Source: an uncultured bacterium
GTDB lineage: Bacteria; Bacteroidota; Bacteroidia; Bacteroidales; Bacteroidaceae
NCBI GenBank assembly: GCA_905216025.1
Contig: CAJMSE010000008.1
Span: forward strand, 1-64,000
DNA length: 64,000 nucleotides
Direction of reading: 5' to 3'
Shown: piece by piece, positions 58,817 through 64,000 of the stretch
Layout: each line of letters begins with the position of its first letter
Numbering within the stretch: position 1 is the first letter of the stretch
Made by a program: the position numbers and the translations under genes
The notes under the pieces: model-generated
Seen by the model: the letters and a program-made list of their open reading frames with translations, nothing else
Told to the model about the DNA's origin: nothing
Database searches by the model: none

Positions 58817-61636
58817 ATGAAATTAAAAATTTTACTTATTGCCGCCTTGTCGCTTGTGGCCACAATGATGCCGGCGCAGACAAAGACGGCCTACGCCGTA
58901 TATTGTAGTGAAAATACTACTTTTTATTTCCTGAACAGCAGTGAGACACTGAGCAAAGGCGGTACTTTCACTTACAACGGAGAGGATCTGACAATAACCG
59001 AGCTATGGTCGGGAAAGGACGTGACAGACTATCGAGATTTTACAGGGGTATATCTATCCCCGCGCTGGTACAAGATTAATAGCCTTGTTAAGAGTGTTGT
59101 GATTGACGAGTCTTTCAAAGAAGTAACGCCAAGAACTTTATATTATTTGTTTGGAGATTTTGCCAATCTGTCATCTGTCAAGGGACTGGAAAATCTGAAT
59201 ACTTCCAAGGCCGTGATAATGAACAAAATGTTTCAAGGTTGCAGAAGTCTGACTGAGCTTGACCTCAGCAGCTTCAATACGGCGGAGGTGACAGACATGG
59301 GATTTATGTTCAAAAATTGCAGCAATTTGTCATCGATAGTTTTCGGTGAAAACTTCAATACAGCGAACGTGACGACCATGAAAATAATGTTCTATGGATG
59401 CAGTTCTTTGCACAACATTGATTTGAGCAGTTTCAATACTTCAAATGTTCAGGAAATGAGCTCTATGTTCGAAGGTTGCACAGCCCTTACCGAGCTCGAC
59501 CTCAGTAGCTTTAATACGGAGAAAGTGAAGAATATGACTTCTATGTTCCAAAATTGCAGCAACCTTACATATATCGACAAGAGCGATGATTTCGGCGCGA
59601 ATGCCACTACAACAGGTATGTATGACGGCTGCGACCCCTTGCTGAACTCGACGCCATATGTGGTATACGACGCAACCAGCAAGTCGCTGCATTTCCTGTG
59701 TGACGCCGCGGCCGATTTGACAGAGATAACCATTAACGGAAATACTATCACGCTCACCGACTTGGAAAACTGCTGGAGAGGGAATGACGTGGTAACCAAC
59801 GTTGAAAAGAAAACTCCCGGGTGGAAATCAAAGTACCAGAATATGACGGCGGTTGTGTTTGAGGAGAGTTTTAAGTTTACCCGTCCCACCAATTGCTATA
59901 AGTGGTTTGAATATTGCGGAGTTGATCACATAGAAGGTTTGAACAATCTGTATACATCGAAGGTGACGGACATGAGCTCAATGTTCGAAAACTGTTACCA
60001 TCTGGTTTCGCTTGCTTTCAGTGAAAACTTCAACACGTCGAACGTTACGAATATGTGCAGAATGTTCTCCGGTTGTGACGCTTTGGAAGCACTCGACATG
60101 AGCAACTTCAACACGTCGAACGTTACGAATATGTCTTATATGTTTAATGCTTGCTATGGCTTGAAAAGCGAAAAATTTAAATTCGGCAGCTTCAACACGT
60201 CGAACGTTACGAACATGGAGAACATGTTTGCTGGTTGTAGAACATTGGGAAACATTGATCTGAGCGGTTTCAACACTTCAAAGGTTAAGGACATGTCTTC
60301 TATGTTCAGTGGGTGCAGTGCTTTGACATTGACATATTTCGGCGACAATTTCAATACCTCGAACGTTGAGAGAATGGCAAATATGTTCTACGGGTGTTCC
60401 TCTTTGCTCCGTCTCGATTTGAGCGGTTTCAACACTTCAAAGGTTAAGAACATGTCTAATATGTTTTATAATTGCACCGGTTTCCAATCGCTCGATTTGA
60501 GTTCTTTTGATCTTGAGAGCGTAACAGATATGTCTAATATGTTTCGGTATTGTTCGTATTTGGAGTCGATAAAAACCGGTGAGAAGTTCGAGACCAAAAG
60601 CCCGATTACCGACCTTTCTTCTATGTTCCGGAATTGCAACAAACTGACATCACTTGATTTGAGCGGTATCAAAACCGATGCCTCTACAAAATTGAACTAC
60701 ATGTTCTACGATTGCACCGCCTTGCAGAGTCTCGATATAAGCAATTTCAAACCAAAGCAAAGTACGGATGTAGCTTATATGTTCCGCGACTGCACCGCCC
60801 TGACCGACCTCGACATAAGAAACTTCTATGTCTCGGAAGGAATAAGCACCGATATCGCCGCCTGCAACAACCTGATGAAGCTGAACATGAGCAACGCCAC
60901 AGGTGAAGTAAATCTGCTGGCAGACAACGAAGCGTTCGACGGCCGCGGAATGATGATAAGCGTGCCCGACGGCTTCGACCTCGCAAACGTATCGACAGAG
61001 AACTATATCGTCAAGACCACAGGCACATCGTTTGCCCGCACATTCACGGCCGACAACATGTCGACAATCTGCCTGCCGTATGCCGTAGACGCAACAGTGA
61101 TAGCGGAACAGGGCACATTATATAAATATACAGACATTGACGGCGACGAGGTGAAGTTCACATCGGTGGCAGAAAGCACGGAGCCGGATGTAGCTTATCT
61201 CTTCAACCCGGCAACAAGTGAGAAGGTAATCTTCACCGGCACAGACGTGATGACCGACCTGCCCGCTGATATAGAGGAGAAAGACGCTCCCGGCCTGTAC
61301 GGCACATATACCGGAAAAGTATTCAACGACACGGAAGCCGGCTTCGGCATCTACTTCGGCTGGGCAAACGGCAGCTTCTGGCGCGCCGGCACCGGTGCCA
61401 CGGTGAAGCACAACCGCGCCTATCTGAAAACAGCCGCCGGCACGACACCCGCCCGCCTGAACGTAAAGCTCGACTACGGCACGACAGGAATAGAGTCCGT
61501 GCCTGCCGAATCTCCGGTAGACGCCACCGCCCCGGCATACAATCTGAACGGACAGCGCGTAAGCGGCTGCTACAAGGGCATCGTGATAAAGAACGGGAAG
61601 AAAGGGCCCCTCCCAGCCTCCCCTAAGGGGAGGTGA
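58817..61636 (+). CDS. Secreted BspA-like (DUF285) repeat surface protein, tandem copy 2
   Basis: 939 residues. Signal peptide 'MKLKILLIAALSLVATMMPAQ'; architecture as in copy 1, with repeats such as 'LDLSSFNTAEVTDMGFMF' and 'FNTSNVTNMENMF'. The C-terminal third is almost the same as in copy 1 at both protein and DNA level, while the repeat region differs. It likewise ends 'KKGPLPASPKGR' from the palindromic repeat, so the repeat was there before the duplication or was spread by gene conversion. It is followed by its own small-peptide gene. Confidence 0.88.
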   Translation: MKLKILLIAALSLVATMMPAQTKTAYAVYCSENTTFYFLNSSETLSKGGTFTYNGEDLTITELWSGKDVTDYRDFTGVYLSPRWYKINSLVKSVVIDESFKEVTPRTLYYLFGDFANLSSVKGLENLNTSKAVIMNKMFQGCRSLTELDLSSFNTAEVTDMGFMFKNCSNLSSIVFGENFNTANVTTMKIMFYGCSSLHNIDLSSFNTSNVQEMSSMFEGCTALTELDLSSFNTEKVKNMTSMFQNCSNLTYIDKSDDFGANATTTGMYDGCDPLLNSTPYVVYDATSKSLHFLCDAAADLTEITINGNTITLTDLENCWRGNDVVTNVEKKTPGWKSKYQNMTAVVFEESFKFTRPTNCYKWFEYCGVDHIEGLNNLYTSKVTDMSSMFENCYHLVSLAFSENFNTSNVTNMCRMFSGCDALEALDMSNFNTSNVTNMSYMFNACYGLKSEKFKFGSFNTSNVTNMENMFAGCRTLGNIDLSGFNTSKVKDMSSMFSGCSALTLTYFGDNFNTSNVERMANMFYGCSSLLRLDLSGFNTSKVKNMSNMFYNCTGFQSLDLSSFDLESVTDMSNMFRYCSYLESIKTGEKFETKSPITDLSSMFRNCNKLTSLDLSGIKTDASTKLNYMFYDCTALQSLDISNFKPKQSTDVAYMFRDCTALTDLDIRNFYVSEGISTDIAACNNLMKLNMSNATGEVNLLADNEAFDGRGMMISVPDGFDLANVSTENYIVKTTGTSFARTFTADNMSTICLPYAVDATVIAEQGTLYKYTDIDGDEVKFTSVAESTEPDVAYLFNPATSEKVIFTGTDVMTDLPADIEEKDAPGLYGTYTGKVFNDTEAGFGIYFGWANGSFWRAGTGATVKHNRAYLKTAAGTTPARLNVKLDYGTTGIESVPAESPVDATAPAYNLNGQRVSGCYKGIVIKNGKKGPLPASPKGR

Positions 61637-61680
61637 AAGCCCCTCTAAGGCCCCTCTTAATCTCCCCGAAGGGGAGAATT
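61604..61680. repeat. Palindromic GC elements at the 3' end of DUF285 copy 2
   Basis: Near-identical to 58164-58240, with a few base changes. The flank up to about 61750 is also shared, marking the duplicated segment. Confidence 0.82.
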
Positions 61681-61742
61681 TGAGTGCGGCACAGCCTCAG
61701 AGTTCTCAGAGAATCAATAAAATAAATCCTGCCTCTATCCGT

Positions 61743-61828
61743 CTCCTCCCCTTTGGGGAGGTTGGGAGGGGTTCCTAATCCAGCCTCAACCCCATCTCCT
61801 CCCCTTTAGGGAGGCCGGGAGGGGCTCC
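61743..61828. repeat. Two further palindromic GC elements
   Basis: 61743-61771 and 61797-61828, both TCCTCCCCTTT..GGGAGG with GGGAGGGG tails, ending 14 bp before the small-peptide start. Copy 1 has only one element in the corresponding place. Confidence 0.75.
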
Positions 61829-61841
61829 TAATTATAAGATT

Positions 61842-61988
61842 ATGAAAAAAGAATATAAGAAACCGACAAGTGAAGTATTTGAAATGGAAATGCAGCAGAT
61901 GATCTGCCAGAGCACAGAAGAAACCCGATACAGCCTCCACAACAAAGATGGCGAAGATTGGGATGTATACGACCAAGAGTTTGACTGA
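61842..61988 (+). CDS. Small acidic peptide, MKKxYxKP family (48 aa)
   Basis: Starts MKKEYKKPTSEVFEMEMQQM then ICQS; the tail 'KDGEDWDVYDQEFD' is acidic and ends FD like two of its relatives. It closes the second tandem module and is followed 26 bp later by a terminator. The pair leader-constant/tail-variable is the main reason to call it a family. Function unknown. Confidence 0.8.
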   Translation: MKKEYKKPTSEVFEMEMQQMICQSTEETRYSLHNKDGEDWDVYDQEFD

Positions 61989-62014
61989 CACCACAGACTG
62001 AGTCTTTCAATGCA

Positions 62015-62058
62015 AGCGGGCGGCAGGCTACCTTATCGGGGCTGCCGCCCGCTTTTTC
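62015..62058 (+). terminator. Rho-independent terminator of the second tandem module
   Basis: Stem AGCGGGCGGCAG / CTGCCGCCCGCT (12 bp), 15-nt loop, followed by TTTTTCTT. Confidence 0.85.
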
Positions 62059-62338
62059 TTAACTGGTCTGCCAGCATTCCCATCTAACATCTCCCATCTT
62101 CCATTATCTCCCGCTCGCCTTCTTCTCCTCCCCTTGGGGGAGGTCGGGAGGGGCTTCCTTCCGGCTTTATAAGGTGTTTTTGTAATAAATCACGGAAATC
62201 TGTATAACAGCCGTTCCGGATATTTGCCGTTACTTTGCAGCACGGCAGCACGGTGCTGGCTGTCAGCATGATGCGGCAGCGTGCAACGCTCTTGGATAAC
62301 GCAAAAGAACATCAATCAAAATAGAAAAGGCAATGATT
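62059..62338. repeat. Spacer with a short-repeat tract and a palindromic element
   Basis: 62075-62113 has 'TCCCATCT' units and 62128-62158 a palindromic GC element. A TTACTTTGC near 62230 might be a weak -7 box for the reductase gene. Nothing coding is seen. Confidence 0.6.
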
Positions 62339-62905
62339 ATGAAACTGAAAAGACTATCGACGGTGCTGGCTGTGCTGTTCAGCATACTGCTCAGCGCCAA
62401 CTGTAAGAACGACATTAAAGACTCAAAGGAAATGAAAGAAACAGAACAGACAGAGAAGATTCTCTTCATCAACGGCAGCCCGAACCGCGACGGAAACACC
62501 GCCGCCATGGCCGGGGTGCTGCTCGAGGGCAAAAAGTATGAGACGCTAAACCTCAACGACTACCGCCTGAACTTCTACGGACAGACGCTCGAGGGCGACC
62601 AGCTGGACGAGGTGGTCGGCAAGATGCGCGGGGCAGACATCATCGTGATGGGCTCGCCCGTCTACTGGCACAACATCTGCGCCTCGGTGCGCACGCTGAT
62701 GGAGCGCTTCTACGGCAACATCCCCGACGGCGAGTTCGGCGGCAAGCGCCTCTTCTTCATCTATCAGGGTGCCGCGCCGACGAATATGATGCTCGACGAC
62801 GGCGAGTACAGCATGAGCCGCTTCGCCCGCATGTACGGCTTCAGCTATGAGGGCATGGCCACGAGCACGGCCGAGGCAAAGGCACTGAGAAGCAAACTGA
62901 AATGA
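62339..62905 (+). CDS. Flavodoxin-fold NAD(P)H-dependent oxidoreductase with an export signal
   Basis: 188 residues from MKLKRLSTVL (an ATG two codons earlier is possible). The N-terminal 'STVLAVLFSILLSANC' is a signal or lipoprotein-like segment, though Asn at -1 is a poor lipobox. 'ILFINGSPNRDGNTAAMAGVLLEG' is the FMN-phosphate loop and 'ADIIVMGSPVYWHNICASVRTLMER' the second FMN contact. Such proteins reduce quinones or act on Fe-S or flavin partners; an exported one is less usual and fits next to the DUF362 protein that follows. The 141 bp to the next gene hold nothing I can name. Confidence 0.8.
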   Translation: MKLKRLSTVLAVLFSILLSANCKNDIKDSKEMKETEQTEKILFINGSPNRDGNTAAMAGVLLEGKKYETLNLNDYRLNFYGQTLEGDQLDEVVGKMRGADIIVMGSPVYWHNICASVRTLMERFYGNIPDGEFGGKRLFFIYQGAAPTNMMLDDGEYSMSRFARMYGFSYEGMATSTAEAKALRSKLK

Positions 62906-63046
62906 GAATGAAGGCCATGAAGAAACTGACGATGATGAACAGCACGGCCTCAACATCGCCGGCGGGAAGAAGATAATTAAGGAGATAGGAGACCGAAGGC
63001 ATCCGACAACAGGCAAAAGACATAACCAAATAAAAACATTAAAAGT

Positions 63047-64000
63047 ATGAAAAAACTGATCTTCGCAGCTGCCATCATGCTGGCCGGTACGGCAATGGCA
63101 CAGGAGAGGGCGACAGTGTTCTTCACGAAAGACATCAGCGCCGAATCGCTCGTAAGCATCTACAAGGCGCTGGGCGTAGAGGCCACCGGCCGCGTGGCAC
63201 TGAAGATAAGCACGGGAGAGAGCGAACGCTCGAACCACCTGCGCCCGGCATTCATCAAGCCGCTGGTGGATGAGACCAAGGCGACCATCGTGGAGTGCAA
63301 CACGGCATACGGCGGCAACCGCTCCACCACGGAGGCGCACCGCCGCGCCATAAGCGAGCGCGGCTACGACAAGATTGCCACGGTGGACATCATGGACGAG
63401 GAGGGAACGATGAACATCCCCACGCAGGACCAGAAGCACATCGCCTACGACATCGTGGGAAGCCACCTGGCCAACTACGACTTCATGATAAACCTCGCAC
63501 ACTTCAAGGGGCATGCCATGGGCGGCTTCGGCGGCGTGCTGAAGAACGCATCCATCGGCGTGGCGTCACGCAGCGGAAAGAGCTACATCCACACCGCAGG
63601 ACGCTCCACCACGAGCCCGTGGGGCGGACAGCAGGACCCGTTTCTCGAGAGCATGGCGGCAGCAGCGCAGGCCGTACACAACTATTTCGGCGGCAAGGTG
63701 CTCTACATCAACGTGATGAACAACCTGTCCGTAGACTGCGACTGCGACGGCAACCCGTCGAAACCGCAGATGGCAGACGTCGGCATCCTCGCCTCCACAG
63801 ACCCCATCGCACTGGACAAGGCGTGCCTCGACCTCGTGTTCAACCACGACAACACCACGGGCAACACGGCCGTGCCGCTCCAGACGCGCATCAACAACCA
63901 GCACGGGCAGTGGACCGTGGAGTACGGCGAGAAGATAGGACTGGGCACCCAGGCCTACAACCTCATCGACCTCGACAACCAGACAGCCGTCGACCGCACC
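63047..64000 (+). CDS. DUF362 family protein, 3'-truncated by the window end
   Basis: 318 codons are visible. Signal peptide 'KKLIFAAAIMLAGTAMAQ', then 'ALKISTGESERSNHLRPAFIKPLV', 'VECNTAYGGNRSTTEAHRRAI', 'NLAHFKGHAMGGFGGVLKNASIGVASRSGK' and 'MADVGILASTDPIALDKACLDLV', which are typical DUF362 blocks. In other members a 4Fe-4S ferredoxin segment follows, and it would lie beyond the window. The family is linked to redox or Fe-S processes but has no defined reaction. The start lies behind an A-rich leader, with no Shine-Dalgarno, as is usual here. Confidence 0.85.
   Translation, partial: MKKLIFAAAIMLAGTAMAQERATVFFTKDISAESLVSIYKALGVEATGRVALKISTGESERSNHLRPAFIKPLVDETKATIVECNTAYGGNRSTTEAHRRAISERGYDKIATVDIMDEEGTMNIPTQDQKHIAYDIVGSHLANYDFMINLAHFKGHAMGGFGGVLKNASIGVASRSGKSYIHTAGRSTTSPWGGQQDPFLESMAAAAQAVHNYFGGKVLYINVMNNLSVDCDCDGNPSKPQMADVGILASTDPIALDKACLDLVFNHDNTTGNTAVPLQTRINNQHGQWTVEYGEKIGLGTQAYNLIDLDNQTAVDRT

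Noticed and set aside
36025..61636. Eukaryotic-type leucine-rich repeat proteins acquired from a host
   Set aside because: The repeat is the bacterial DUF285/BspA type, common in Prevotella and relatives, with bacterial signal peptides and tails.
62906..63046. Short coding frame between the reductase and DUF362 genes
   Set aside because: The possible frame (about 24 codons from the ATG overlapping the reductase stop) has no supporting signal and no relative in the window.

Overview
The window reads as a chromosome segment of a Bacteroidales bacterium, most like Prevotellaceae. Support comes from TAnnTTTG -7 boxes in front of many genes (several with a TTTG -33 box 19 bp upstream), Bacteroidetes-typical families (DUF4290, PCMD, fused SecDF, type III glutamine synthetase GlnN, LL-diaminopimelate aminotransferase) and secreted proteins ending in a short 'NLNGQRV..KGIVIKNGKK' tail. 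The first ~1.95 kb does not fit. It carries a VanW-type protein and a half-gene of Firmicutes character, joined in frame to a beheaded sugar-nucleotide epimerase. I read this as a chimeric join, most likely an assembly artefact.

Layout: 2.0-6.8 kb is a surface-polysaccharide region (epimerase fragment, CDP-glycerol-transferase-like enzyme, fucosyltransferase-like enzyme, GT-A glycosyltransferase) with a HigB/HigA-type toxin-antitoxin pair. 7.2-18.0 kb is one long leftward gene string: tsaB, DUF4290, murA, rimM, dxr, rseP, yicC, gmk, nadD, a phosphoethanolamine transferase and an acyltransferase. 18.5-22.4 kb is a rightward set: PCMD protein, Omp85-like barrel, second phosphoethanolamine transferase. 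22.4-35.3 kb is a nitrogen and meso-DAP block: gltD, gltB, amtB leftward; dapF, dapL, glnN rightward. 35.8-47.0 kb holds secreted surface proteins, a TonB-dependent receptor, a small HTH regulator and a GH43 enzyme. 47.1-55.0 kb has tRNA-Arg(CCU), secDF, an endonuclease/phosphatase-fold protein, a rhomboid protease, HU and a DUF1846 protein. 55.4-62.0 kb is a tandem duplication of a BspA-like (DUF285) surface protein plus small-peptide module. The window ends in a flavodoxin-fold reductase and a truncated DUF362 protein.

Three patterns stand out. (1) All four secreted proteins with the conserved C-terminal tail are followed on the same strand by a 48-57-codon gene starting M-K-K-(E)-Y-x-K/R-P and ending in a variable acidic tail. 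The DUF285 members share a promoter with an 8-9 bp G homopolymer at a fixed distance from the -7 box, which suggests a phase-variable surface-protein/peptide module. (2) The intergenic DNA is full of short dispersed repeats. A GC-rich palindromic element occurs many times, sits twice in frame inside gltB, and forms the C-termini of three other genes. (3) Five separate intergenic arrays keep an exact 22-bp period (5, 8, 5, 7 and 5 units) although unit sequences differ.
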